From Micromussa lordhowensis (taxonomy: Eukaryota > Cnidaria > Anthozoa > Scleractinia > Lobophylliidae): DNA of 64,000 bases. The notes beneath the pieces were generated by a model. The model did not search any database. It was not told where the DNA came from and was given only the letters and a program-made list of their open reading frames with translations. Made by a program: the position numbers and the translations under genes. Shown piece after piece: positions 32,868 through 43,987 of this stretch; positions within the stretch are counted from its first letter, which is position 1, and every line of letters begins with the position of its first letter. Location of the stretch: NCBI GenBank assembly GCA_964020085.1, contig OZ026601.1, forward strand, positions 25,923,414 to 25,987,413, read 5' to 3'.

Positions 32868-33335
32868 TAGTAAGTTCAGCCATTTAGTACGTTCACAAAT
32901 GCTTTCCTTGATGCAAGCAACATAGGATATGGGGTGATGACGTCATACAGGTGGCAATTATGGCTTCTTTATTATACACAAGGTGGATTTTATTTTTCCA
33001 AAACATTAGAAAACCACCAAAAAAGTTTCGAAAGTCATTAAAATCAATAAAACAATGCTAAAAGTCCTAAAACTGTAAAATTTAATACATGGAAATTAAA
33101 GGACCCTATTTTCGATGCCATCGAAATTATTGACATTGCATGATGAAGCGAAATCTTATTGCTTTACTGTAAGTTTTGTTTCTGAAAGCTTGTTTAAATG
33201 TCTTAAGTAGTTTCACAGTGACTTCCTTTGTTTCGACATGCTACGAATAAAAGATAATAGCCAAACTCTCGAATATAAACAAAAAAGATGGCGGACGACT
33301 AGGGCCCTTTAAGTTTTGTTAATTAAAACAAAATT

Positions 33336-33692
33336 TCAAATTTTAAGAAACCATCTTATGAAAATTATATGGTTGCCAATAAAATATTGGAAACATAAAT
33401 TTCTGTGTACAAATCCCTCTCTTGGGATCCCTCTCTTGGGTTTTCGTTCTATTAAGGCACAGCGGAATAAATTTACATTGAGTAAACAGCCCTTGCTTGC
33501 TCTACAAGATGACACATTTATGTTTGTTGTGACGTTGATATCCCGTCTTGGATCTGCTATCTTGGATCTCACTATTTTTCTAACAAAGTGAAACACATGA
33601 AGACAATTGAGAACAGAGAGGGGTCCTCTGTAATCAGGCAATTTGTCGTGTTGAGCTTTGCCGAATTCAAAATATCGCGCTGCAACCGCCAT
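33336..33692 (-). CDS. Doubtful 118-codon ORF
   Basis: The frame starts MAVAARYFEFGKAQHDKLPD in a good context (TTAATGGCGG). It has two hydrophobic stretches near its end and no known domain. A short direct repeat (CCCAAGAGAGGGATC) lies inside. It may be part of an unrecognised repeat rather than a gene. Confidence 0.25.
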   Translation of the reverse strand: MAVAARYFEFGKAQHDKLPDYRGPLSVLNCLHVFHFVRKIVRSKIADPRRDINVTTNINVSSCRASKGCLLNVNLFRCALIERKPKRGIPREGFVHRNLCFQYFIGNHIIFIRWFLKI

Positions 33693-34166
33693 TAACAGTA
33701 CTTAGCCTTCAGGCTGAAATTTCGAATAGTATATATTCCAACATTTATCTAAAGGTTAAGCAAGTCTGCCTCAAAGCAAATTGCCGTGGTCGTGATGTTG
33801 TTATCTTACTCACTGGATACATAGCTATATAAGGAAAGTCAGTCATATTTCAACTGTGAAATATGAGATTAGATACCCTGCATGGAAACGATGTTGCTTT
33901 TCGGGGCCCTTCGGCCGAAATGACCGAAATTAATATTGTCGAACAGTTCGAGGAAACGAATCCAAAACATGGGTGAAATTCGATTGCATAAAAGACAGAG
34001 TGGCAGAAACACGCAATTACCTTGAATTTCGCAGCTGCTTCTTCCTGGACAAAAGGTAGCTCGAGCTTCATATTTCTCTTGTCCTCCAAGTGGCACATTG
34101 TTTATCGAAGGACAAAACAAGATTCGTTCCTTTTCCGCTCTTGCACTGTTTAGCACAAAGGCATCC

Positions 34167-34686
34167 CTATCTCTGGTAGTTGTTGGCGTTGTCGAGCACT
34201 TTGAGGAACTCCATGGACTGGGGTTGGGCATAGGAAGAATACTGCACTGACATCTTTGCACGTTGTTTCTTGTTGTCTTTGTCAGTGATTCTGATGGAGT
34301 TATTGAAGCAGTCCTTCAGCGCTACCTGGAAGGTAAATGCTCCTTTCTGTATTGTGTCTGTCGCCACATCTTGAACAGAGCTTCTCATGGCGTCCATGGG
34401 GTCTAAAGAGACATGCACAAAAGCAAGCTGTTTAAAATCGATGATCGCCGTTTTCAGATAAGAAGTAGATTTATCATAGGGCAAGCTTGTTGACGATGAA
34501 AACGAGAAATCTTCTTGGTTCTCGTTGAAAACAAAATTGAGTTTGTTCTCAAGTAGATTTCTTCCCCATATGTTGGTCTTGGAGACAATTTCAGCCAAAC
34601 GAAAACAAGGTGGCGGCTTCGAGGAAGAAAATGTTGCAGCCCGGGCTAGAATTACAGCCCCGGCTGAAGTTCTCCAAGTAAACGCC
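34167..34686 (-). CDS. Unrecognised open frame, possible exon
   Basis: The open frame spans about 520 bases. Its first in-frame ATG is well inside, so it is either an internal or terminal exon or not coding. The composition looks protein-like (SFSSSTSLPYDKSTSYLKTA, AFTFQVALKDCFNNSIRITD) and the region reads with few low-complexity segments. No splice acceptor gives a clean phase. I do not recognise a family. Confidence 0.3.
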
Positions 34687-34820
34687 CTTTACTGTCAAAA
34701 CGGGTGTTTCTTTAGGTGAACTTGACAACACTGGGATACCAATTTTGTCTTGAGTTGCACTTTGCTTGAAGCTTCTTAAAGCTTTGCTACTTAAAAATTG
34801 TAAACAAGCACGTTTTCAAG

Positions 34821-34990
34821 TAGTATATCATACACGAAAGTCCGCGCTTGACCACGTTTCTAAACTACGACGCCTAGCGAAGTATTTTTGACGAAATTCA
34901 AGGTGTTTGGAAATGTTTTCAAACACTGTATTGAAAGTTTGACATATCTTCTCAATCGAAACTAAAACTAAGGACATAACGGAGAAATAA
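34821..34990 (+). mobile_element. MITE family B, copy 2
   Basis: It matches 28720-28910: ATATCATACACGAAAGTCCG, GACGAAATTCAAGGTGTTTG, TTTCAAACACTGT, TCTTCTCAATCGAAACTAAA. The copies differ by substitutions and small indels. Confidence 0.7.
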
Positions 34991-35159
34991 AATCGTAAAA
35001 CCCTGATAATTAAGGTTAGATATCCTAACACTGCCACTTTCTTGACCGCAGCTCGCCGGAAAAAAAAAATTGAAAACGTAACAATCAATCACTGGTCATT
35101 TTTTTTTATTTTTGTTTGAGATAAACTCGAGCCGGGACATCACATTATTATCGTGTAAC

Positions 35160-35360
35160 GTCATCGTTTTCGAAAATGCCCGTTTCAAAATGTCTACGTC
35201 AACAACAAAACGTAAGGCCGGCGATTTCAAATTCCTCCGGTTTGAAGAGCGTTTTCAAAAAGCTTCGTTTTTATGACGGATTAGTGTGGACGGTAGGCCT
35301 AACCGTTGGAATAGAGCTGCGTTTTCAAATTTCTCCAGCGCGGTGTGGACGCAGCCTTAG
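35160..35360 (+). mobile_element. MITE family C, copy 1
   Basis: It shares AAATTCCTCCGGTTTGAAGA, GCGTTTTCAAAAAGCTTC and ATGACGGATTAGTGTGGACG with 58680-58840. The right edge CGGTGTGGACGCAGCCTT is typical of cnidarian hAT-like non-autonomous elements; that label is from memory of such edges, not a search. Confidence 0.7.
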
Positions 35361-37264
35361 TTTGTTTGAACTTGATAAATTACTAATGAGTTTGAGAAGT
35401 TCCATCTTAGTTTAGACAAGTTTCTCATATCATCTCTGTGTGAAAGAGGGAGAAGATACTTGCCCTATCGACTGTTTATCCACAGACTGAAAGACACGGC
35501 GACAGCTTGACAAAGTACCCTGCCTGCAGTCGTCTACTCTTGCCTTTGTTGCGCGCAGAAAAGTGACGACTGCAAATTGTTTTCGCTTATCGTGTTCCAT
35601 TATCCAGCTGTTCATCTTTCAAATTTCACGTTATTAGTATGCTAATGTTAATGAGTTGAACGGGCTACTTCACGGTTTGCACGTCACGAAAAGTTTGGCC
35701 TAAATTTTTCAAGTTCGTCGTTTGTAATCCGTGTCAACCTTATCCATCGATCCTTAACCATCTTTCCTCCTTGTGATTAACTCTTTAGTTTTTCTCTATT
35801 TTTGTACACTATTATTTTCAGGTTTCCTTCAATTTAAAGGTGATTTTGCATGTGGCTGAAATAACTCAAAATTATTATATCGTGACTGGGCTCCTTTAAA
35901 TTAATTGCATTTACAGGCGCGGTTCGTTACATTTTCTGTTCTCTTTTAATGTTCCTTTTCCGAAGTATTTAGCTTGGTTCTTGTTTCTGATGGGCATTAA
36001 GCCGTGGTTTTAGGACGAGTTTGAATGAAGAACAGTATTCCTCTGACCATGGTGATAGAACAGTTTAGCCGGAGATCTTTGCGGGGTTTCCACTGTTTCA
36101 AACTGTACCGTGGACAATTTGCCACCTCACTTTTGTCACCTGTTGTTAGCCATATGTTTTGCCAGCACGGTTCGTTTTACATCATTTCTCTCATATCATG
36201 GTTCCCCCGAGGTCTTCCTAATGTGCTTCAAACACAACGCACAAACGAGCAAGTCAATCAGTTCGGTCAAAAAAAACGCGGCGTGTGTACCCCATAACAC
36301 TGTATGAATTGTGTCGACCTTCTCGTGGTGGTATCCAGTCAGAGTCGACTTTTAACAACGCTTGCTGTCAAGCAACCAATTCCGATCAGAGAATTAGGCG
36401 CGACAGAAAAGATCCGTTCAAAAGACACACAAGGCCAAATATTTCCAGCAGAGCATCTAATGTACATGCAGGTTTACAGTAGGAGATCGTATCTTTGGTT
36501 GACCCTGAACTGCAAACTTGTAAGAATCAATTGACCAGAAGCAAAACCGACACTGATCACCTTTTCGACGGCAAAAAGAAAGTTTCCACGAACATGTAAG
36601 TCATTGACCAAACGTTGAGTAATTTGTTTGCTACATTTGCGTAAACGTGCTAGTAAGGTGGTGACTCTTCGAACAACAACATTGTTTGTGGTACCAAAGC
36701 CAAACAAAAACTAGTCTGTCTTCAACAACGCCGCTACCTTGGCTTCTCATTTGACCACATTTTTTTAAACTAACCCATTTACGCATTTTTAGTTGCCATA
36801 AAATCTTTAAGCAAGCTTTTACAGAACATTTTACATGATTTTTAGATTTCGAAGTGTGAAATATCGCGAACTTCGCTAAATATGGTGCGTTTGCTGTGGT
36901 TTGGAGGTTTTAATGAGAAGGATTCACTGACTGTGAGTGTTATCATAGATGCCAGAAATGGTTTGAGACGGAAATATGTTGTTAATTCATTTGCGTCGAA
37001 TGATACTACAAGGAACACTAGCAGGAATAACGAACGATTAACGGAGTGAAACTTGATGTCTCCCGAATGTGACATTATAGGAGATATGTCCCACCTCCAG
37101 ATTTTTTATGAGACAAGTTTAAGTACAATTGGTACATGGTTTCACTCTCTTAATAGTAAATAAGCTATTGGTAGTTTGGTTTTAAAATTATGAATTAGGT
37201 CTTGGGCAGGACAAGAACAAATTTTATATTTATTAAGACATATACTTGGCATTACCCACATCGT
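35361..37264. other. Intergenic sequence without a supported gene
   Basis: Only short frames are present (longest about 90 codons at 36025-36297), without domains. There is no clear repeat boundary. Confidence 0.5.
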
Positions 37265-37548
37265 CGAAGCACGGTGGCCTCATGGTTAATACGCTCGTCT
37301 CCGGATCGAGCGGTCCGGGTTCGAGCCCTCGCTGGCCGGGGATATTGTGTTGTGTTCTTGAGCAAGAGACTTTACTCTCACAGTGCCTCTCTCCACCCAA
37401 GTGCATAAATGGGTTCCGGCAAATTTAATGCCGCAGATAACCCTGCGATGACGGAATAGCATCCCATACAGGGGAAATAGAAGTACTCCCGGTCGCTTCA
37501 TGCTACAGAAACCGGGATGATCTCCGGTCTGATGGGCCACTTGGCACT
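37265..37548 (+). mobile_element. tRNA-derived SINE, copy 3 (best preserved)
   Basis: It has an A-box-like GTGGCCTCATGGTTAATACG and a perfect B box GGGTTCGAGCCC at 37317-37328. The full body follows: TTGTGTTCTTGAGCAAGAG, CTCTCACAGTGCCTCTCTCC, ATAAATGGGTTCC, CGCTTCATGCTACAGAAACC and the GATGGGCCACTTGG end. It is the best reference for the family in this window. Confidence 0.88.
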
Positions 37549-38298
37549 AGCAGGAATAATGAATAATGAACACTTTACCTTCTTACTCACATCAGCTTTA
37601 GGTACCTCGTACTTGTTCTGTCTCGGCTTCAAGTTCACGCCTTCAGCCTTCTTTCTCTTTCTTGTGCTACAAAACTCCTATTTTTCACAGCGTTCGCGTA
37701 TATATGTTTTATCGTCAATATTTTTTTTTCACAATAATAATAATAATATATTTGATCATTTTATTTCCTAATAATTATTTGTCTTTTGATGAAAAATTAA
37801 CTTTCTTTAAGCGTGCTTTAAGTCATATGGGGCATTGGAGGCTGAAGTATGATCTCTAGGGTAAGTTATTAGGTAAAACTAAACGTTTATGAAATAAAAC
37901 TCAGCTTTAAATCTACTTTAAGATAACTTCTTCGGCCAGGGGGAAACACACCCGGCGTTGGAGTATCTCTGCTCCGTGAGAGTCTTCTACCCCCTACAAA
38001 AAAAAAATGCGGACGATGATCCTGCTGGTATACTTTGGATCAATAGTGATCTAATCGGCTTGACATGGAAAATGAAGAGCATAAAAGCAGATCTAAAGGC
38101 TGATTGATAAAACCTAGGGCGATCTTTTTTTAAAAAAAGTACTATATATCGACTACCCATACCAGCCTCCTTATTGAAAATTTCATGTTAATATTTATTT
38201 ATCGATTCTCAACTTAAAAACAAACGAAAATGTTTTGCACCGAAAAAAAGCAAAGTTTCAAAATAACAACTTAATTGTTCACATCAACCTACGTTATG

Positions 38299-38480
38299 GG
38301 GAGCAGACATGACCCAGTGGTGAAAACGCTCGCTCCCACCAATGTGGTCTGGCCTCGAATTCTGGATCCGTCGTCATAAGTGGGTTGAATTTGTTGGTGG
38401 TTCTCGACACTCTTAAATTCAAATTCAAGCTGGAAACAGAGGAGGAAGGCACTCTCTGCATGATGTGCCAGTGCAAATTC
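38299..38480 (+). mobile_element. Second tRNA-like SINE family member (tentative)
   Basis: An A-box-like TGACCCAGTGGTGAAAAC and a B-box-like GGCCTCGAATTCTGG occur at tRNA-like spacing, followed by TGGGTTGAATTTG and GGCACTCTCTGCATGATG. It differs from the other SINE family in body sequence. With only one copy here it is tentative. Confidence 0.5.
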
Positions 38481-41197
38481 TTCTTCATTTATCTATTATT
38501 TATGTGGTATACACACTAAATATTGAAATTGATTTTTAAATTAAAATAAAACACACACACACTAAAAGACGTGACTGAAATATAGATGATTGCATCGTTA
38601 TCAGTCAATACCGAAATCTGTTTTGACTGAAAGAAGCTTCAGAACTTAAAAGCAGCATTTCCCTTAATGGCCGTCAGATAAGGTAGTAATATTGAAATGA
38701 GTGGTTTACATTTTTTATTGTTATGCAATGCTTATTATCAAAACACACATATCATTGCAGCCAGACAGTTAATCGATTCTCAACTTGGACAAAATTGGTT
38801 TTGCACCAACAAAAAGCAAAGTTTCAAAATAACAACTTTCCAAAAGTGCTTATGCGCCGATTAATTCATCGTTGAACTAAGAAATTGCGTGAAATTGTTT
38901 TTTTATTTCTTAGTAACATTTTTAAGACCACTTTTCATGTAAATATTAAACATGCTAAGTTCTTTTTTAATTGTTACAAATTTTCGCTAAATCCCGAGAA
39001 CACACCATTAAGAGTTCTCGTCGGCGTGGGATGAAGGGAACTAAATCCTGGCTGAAAGCCATTTCGGGGTCAGGTAAAAACAGATCAGTGTAAAAGTATT
39101 CATCAAAAATATTAATGACAACAGTGAAGATTATAAAACAACGAGAAAGAGGAAAAAAACTGCGTGGCCCAACAAAGTTCCAGCAGGAAAAACCGGTTTA
39201 ACATAGTCGAGTCTCGCGACAGCAGAAGGAAAACATTTTAAAAGTAAAGCCGATGTTATTTCCCAATTTCACTGTTCATAATTTTCGTGCATGCTTGCTT
39301 TACCAGTCGCATTTCTTGGGTGAGCCATTTTGATTTCAGTTCTAGTCAGTTTTTAAAAAGTTCCATAATTGTCTTCGGTAATATAAAATGAAGTAATTTA
39401 TGGTCGTTATTCATGAGGTTCAAGCTTAATTGCTTTTTCATTGTGCACATTCGACAAGATTCTGGATATCGCCAAAAGCGCATTTAATTTAGTTCTGAAG
39501 GGCCGGCAATTTGCGTCAAGTCAAAATATTACTTTAAAAATTGAATGCTGTTAGTTCGGATGATTTACGATTCTGCATCCTGCGTTTGTGAGAAGAGTCG
39601 CTCTTCTGGGTCTAATCTGGAGCAAGTACTGAAGGTATATATAAATTTTAAGGATATTTGCAAACGGTCTTCAATTTCACTACATTGCCGATCAACATTC
39701 TAACCAGTCTGTTGCTTCTTAGAATAATTTTCTCATTTGTTGATTTTACCGGGCGGGGAAAGTAAACAAATCAAGATGTGAGGAGTTTATTGCATTCTGA
39801 ATATGAATTGCACTCTCGAAGCTTGTACCTTCGAATTAGTACAGACATTGGCCATTGAGGAGATTTTAACCAAATTCCGAAAGGGATATCGATGTTCATG
39901 GAATGATATTTAGCTCGTGTTCAGTTTTCGTTCAAACTTATAGCATTTTAAGTCAAGGCTCGATCGTAGTCTGGTTTACTTTTTTGTCGCAATTGGATGA
40001 CAGTCGAAAGTGGGATGAAATAAGAAAATATATAAAAAATATATGTATGTTAAGAAATAAGAATATAGCTTTACAAAACAACACGGCAAATGAATGCCCA
40101 GGGACGAGAACACCTCAGGTTGTGGGTTGGGTATTTATTTTGGTATATTTTAAATGGTTAAATTAAAAGAAACCTAATTTAAATCTACATTACTTACTAA
40201 ACGCCTTATTTTACAGATTTACTTTAATTTTTTTTATATCTTCTCCTCCTTTCTCATCCTTCATTCAAACCTTAAAACTCATCACAAAATTAAAATCTTA
40301 AGTTCCAGGACAAATTCCACTGTTAGCCTATTAAAGCACATTGCACGAAACATTCAAAGATGGACATAGGGTAGTGCAAAAAAATGCACGATATGTTATA
40401 TTTAGCAACGCTCGCGCAGTTTATTGGTAGTTAAAGCAGTACTTTTGTGATAAAAGAAGCAAACAACTTACAAGCTCACAGTAACCGGACGTACAGCTTT
40501 GAATAAAATTCAGTCACAGAAGATATTACCAATGACTTTGGCCTTTGCGCTTTCGTGCACCGATTTAAAGACATTCCAAAACTTCATGCAAATTCCAGTG
40601 TAAATTGTTGTTACAATATTATCGCGTATTTCACTTGCATGAGAAGCAAAATGTATATTTAAACATTGTGTCTTCGATAATGGCCTAGTTAAATAGCAAA
40701 GTGATGTACCGGCCTTGCGTGTTTAACAATCCAAAAACGAACAGAATACTGAAGAGAATCTGGAGTGCCTTTGTGAATGACTGACTCAGCAAGCACTTAC
40801 TTTAATTACTAGATGAGACGTACCTAGGACAACAAAGTTAGTCTCGAAGAGAGGAAATGCCAAGCCCGAAACGACTGGAAACATTACCCGAAATATGGAA
40901 TTTTTATTCGTGATTTTCGTTACTGACCACTTTCATGCAAGGTCTTTACCCAAGTGCCACGCAGCTGACGGACTTTTCCCGTAAATCTTTAGAAGTATCC
41001 AGTAGGTAAAACAAAAAACAAAATAAGCGGATAGTAAATTCATGAATAGGAACGGGGGTGCTTAAGTCTGAATGTCTGACTTAAATTCAAAATACCACCT
41101 GTCTGTCTTTAACTCTGCTATTTGAATCGCTCGCCATCGCTGTCTCACAACTGCCACTCCAACCGTATGCTTCTTATTGCGACCATCATTGTTATTC

Positions 41198-41225
41198 GTG
41201 TTTCATGAGTTGACTCATGAAACAC
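41198..41225. repeat. Perfect 13-bp-arm palindrome containing an AP-1-like site
   Basis: GTGTTTCATGAGT, TG, ACTCATGAAACAC. The centre contains TGACTCA, the consensus of AP-1/bZIP sites. It lies about 1.1 kb upstream of the opsin start codon. Confidence 0.75.
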
Positions 41226-42339
41226 AGTTGTCGAGTCGGACTCCGATTCCAAATCGATCGCTATAGCCAGTGCGAACTAGCCAAAACAACTCGTGACATG
41301 AACAAAAATCAACCATCGCGAGACAAGCTAGCGTTTTTAAAATAGGTCGGAAAATTCTAAGCAAAAATGGGCAAAACTATAGATAACGATAAGATGGTTA
41401 CTAAAATATTCAGTGCTATTGCACAAGAACGGCAAAAAAGTCAAAGTAATCGAATATTTTGAATGGAATGAACGTAATCTGAGTACAACTCAAATGAGAA
41501 TTGTTTTCGCTTATCGCCATATGCCACACGCTTAAAGCTGATTAGGGAAATTGGTCAAGAAATCAAGATATTGTACGCACTTTTTTTCTCTGTAAAAACA
41601 TTACTCGTCTGTTTATAATCTAGTGGATTTTAAAAAGAGGAAACAGGTATATATTTGGAAACTTTGTCTTTCTGTCTTTCTCTCTTCCGAGCCAATATCT
41701 CATTAGATTGAGACGACCTGGTTAGTTCCTTTACTGCCTTATTTCAAATCAAAAGAAAATCAAACAATTTTGTCCAGAGTGGAATAGAGAACGATTTTCA
41801 AATTATAGTGTATTAATGCTGTGTTTTCCACAGTAGTATCATCTGTCCTTTAGACGCCAAATGGCGCAAAAGTCATCAACAAGACGTCTCCATCACTGCC
41901 GGTCCTTTGCAAGCCGTACGGCGTTCTTCCGGTTAAAGGTTTAGAACCTGAAGTTTCTACAGTCCTCCTTCCCTTTAGTAGCGCTGGTTTCTGGTTTTCT
42001 TTTGTTGTTGTTGTTGTTATTAAAATCTGGTATTAGTTTTCATGGTTTATGGGAGGGTTTTTATCGTTGGTTTTGCAACAAGAACTAATTTGCTTATTGC
42101 GGAGTTGGCTTCTACAAATATAGGTTTGAAGGTATTAAAATAATGACCAATAATGTCTACACCATTATGATTCAGTCATGCATTCTATTTGTTTTCTTTT
42201 TCGTTCTTTTGTGATAGCATTTCTTGATAGATTACGAAACGGATACGTACAGTCGAAACTCATTCATGATGGACGTTTCTTTAATTATTCTATTTCTTTT
42301 TCGTATACAGAGACGTCTTGCGTTCAAATATATATCAAG

Positions 42340-43380
42340 ATGTCAGACAAAAGTGAAGAACAAGGAGCTGCAGAATCATTTAGCGAGCAAACGCATTACA
42401 TCTTCGCTGGCGTTTATGTGCTCCTTACATTCACAGCGTTCAGTCTTAACACCCTTGTGATGGTCACCTTTATAAGCGACCGAAGTCTTCGCACGCCCTC
42501 CAACAAACTGATACTTAGCATGGCTGTCGGCGATTGGCTCCATGCCGTTCTGGCTTACCCCTTTGGAATTGTCACGAATGTGTCAAAGGATTGGCGATCC
42601 AACAATGCCAGTTGTTTGTGGTACGCCTTCATTACATCATTGTTATCATTCGGTGTCATGCTGCACCACGCCGCTTTCGCAATCGAGCGAGCTGCTGTGA
42701 TAACGTACTCCATAGCCTCGGTTTCTGTTGAGCGAAAACTCCGTTTCATTATCATTGGACTGTGGATGTTTGCCTTGCTTTGGAGCATATTCCCTTTGGC
42801 TGGATGGTCGGCCTACGCTCCTGAGGGAGCTGGCTTGCTCTGCTCGATTCGCTGGCAATCTTCCGATCCAGGCAATATTGCTTTCATAGCTTGTATCTTC
42901 TTTTTCTTCTTTGTCGGGCCCATTGTAACCATGGCGACAGCATATTACTCAATTTACCACACCGTAAAGAAGATCTCGCAAAATGCGCATGACTTGTGGG
43001 GGGAAAACGCTGCGCCCACTCTGGAGGCAGTTCAAGGAGAGTCCAAAACCGCGCGCATGGCATTCATAATGTCACTTTGCTTCCTATTTGCATGGACACC
43101 GTATGCAATGGTTTCGCTATACGCCGTCGTACGAGTGCCGAAGCCGATTATCTCCCCTTTGGTAGCAAGCTTACCTGCAATCTTTGCCAAAACAGCGGCT
43201 TGTTACAATCCAATCATTTACTTTTTGTTGTTTAAGAAATTTCGGGCTAGCCTTCGAAAAACATTGCGGTCATTAGGACGAGGAGGACGCTTCACAAAGC
43301 AAGACGCGTATAACGCAAGGATTGAGCTTGCAACTGCTTTAACTGGTTCTGACAAGGACGGAAGTAAGGATTTAGTTTAA
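42340..43380 (+). CDS. Opsin (seven-transmembrane photoreceptor GPCR), intronless
   Basis: I choose the ATG at 42340, which gives 346 residues. The frame is open to 42178, but the added 54 residues are poorly conserved in character and would displace the short N-terminus. Seven hydrophobic segments are clear. Opsin hallmarks: the retinal-linking Lys at 284 in AKTAACYNPIIYF (TM7), NPxxY, Cys92 and Cys168 for the extracellular disulfide, Glu162 at the rhodopsin Glu181 counterion site, and Asp65 in TM2. Tyr95 occupies the Glu113 position and the TM3 motif is ERA rather than (D/E)RY. The 310-312 tripeptide is FKK. Retinal binding and G-protein signalling are expected from the family. The coding exon has no intron, as in several cnidarian opsin groups. 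The exact clade (cnidops, ASO-I or ASO-II) cannot be fixed by eye. A 5' UTR exon may join at the acceptor near 42309. Confidence 0.93.
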   Translation: MSDKSEEQGAAESFSEQTHYIFAGVYVLLTFTAFSLNTLVMVTFISDRSLRTPSNKLILSMAVGDWLHAVLAYPFGIVTNVSKDWRSNNASCLWYAFITSLLSFGVMLHHAAFAIERAAVITYSIASVSVERKLRFIIIGLWMFALLWSIFPLAGWSAYAPEGAGLLCSIRWQSSDPGNIAFIACIFFFFFVGPIVTMATAYYSIYHTVKKISQNAHDLWGENAAPTLEAVQGESKTARMAFIMSLCFLFAWTPYAMVSLYAVVRVPKPIISPLVASLPAIFAKTAACYNPIIYFLLFKKFRASLRKTLRSLGRGGRFTKQDAYNARIELATALTGSDKDGSKDLV

Positions 43381-43472
43381 CGTTCTGTTGATACGGTGAA
43401 GCTTTTTTTGTTTGATAATCCATCCGAAGCAGGCTTTGCCGTTTGGATTATTCCGTGGAACTTGACTGTCTT

Positions 43473-43987
43473 ATATCCCGTTCACACCAACAAAACATGT
43501 CTAATTAAACAGTTTAATGAAACCATGTTTAAATGATCAACCCGTTCACACCGAACAACATGAGCTGACAACAACGCAGCCTCATGTTCATCTTCAGCCT
43601 CGCGTTCGTGTAATGGTCTTGCAGCTGCCGGCCGTCGTCTCTGTCTTCATAGCTTGCAGCTCGAAGAAATGCCTTAATTTTTAGTCATATAGGCTTTTTT
43701 CTTGTGCATGATTTTAGTTGAAGCTGTATATTCAATTCTCGCCTCTCAACTTTTCAAGTAACAGGAGGGTTTCTTTGTGCTCTCAAACTCTCCCGCGCGT
43801 TTTGGTTATTGGCGCTATTTTGAATGTGTTAAACACGATTTTTAAACTACCTCGCGAGGTAGTTTTGTTAAACATGGTTTTAGACGTGTTTTGTTAAACG
43901 CGCCCGCAGTGTGAACGGCCAGTGTTATTAAATCTGTGTATCAAAACAAGTTTTAAACATGTTTAACCTTTGATGTGAACGGGGTAT
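43473..43987. mobile_element. MITE with TATATCCCGTTCACA ends, just downstream of the opsin
   Basis: The left end TATATCCCGTTCACACC and right end TGTGAACGGGGTATA are inverted. ACATGTTTAA motifs recur just inside both ends. A further GTTCACACCGAACAACATG lies inside the left arm. It lies 90 bp after the stop codon, so it may be in the opsin 3' UTR. Candidate AATAAA signals lie beyond it (about 44058 and 44301). Confidence 0.65.

Larger units (their letters stand above)
37549..42177. other. Intergenic region upstream of the opsin gene
   Basis: It is AT-rich with no supported gene. Notable pieces are the second SINE type at 38299-38480, an (AC)n run at 38552-38562, a repeated pair of TCGATTCTCAACTT / GCAAAGTTTCAAAATAACAAC blocks (38202-38275 and 38773-38838), the palindrome at 41198-41225 and a (TTG)n tract at 42001-42017. 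Confidence 0.55.

Noticed and set aside
42178..42339. Extended N-terminus of the opsin from the first ATG
   Set aside because: It adds 54 residues with no opsin character and crosses a possible splice acceptor near 42309. The ATG at 42340 gives the usual length.
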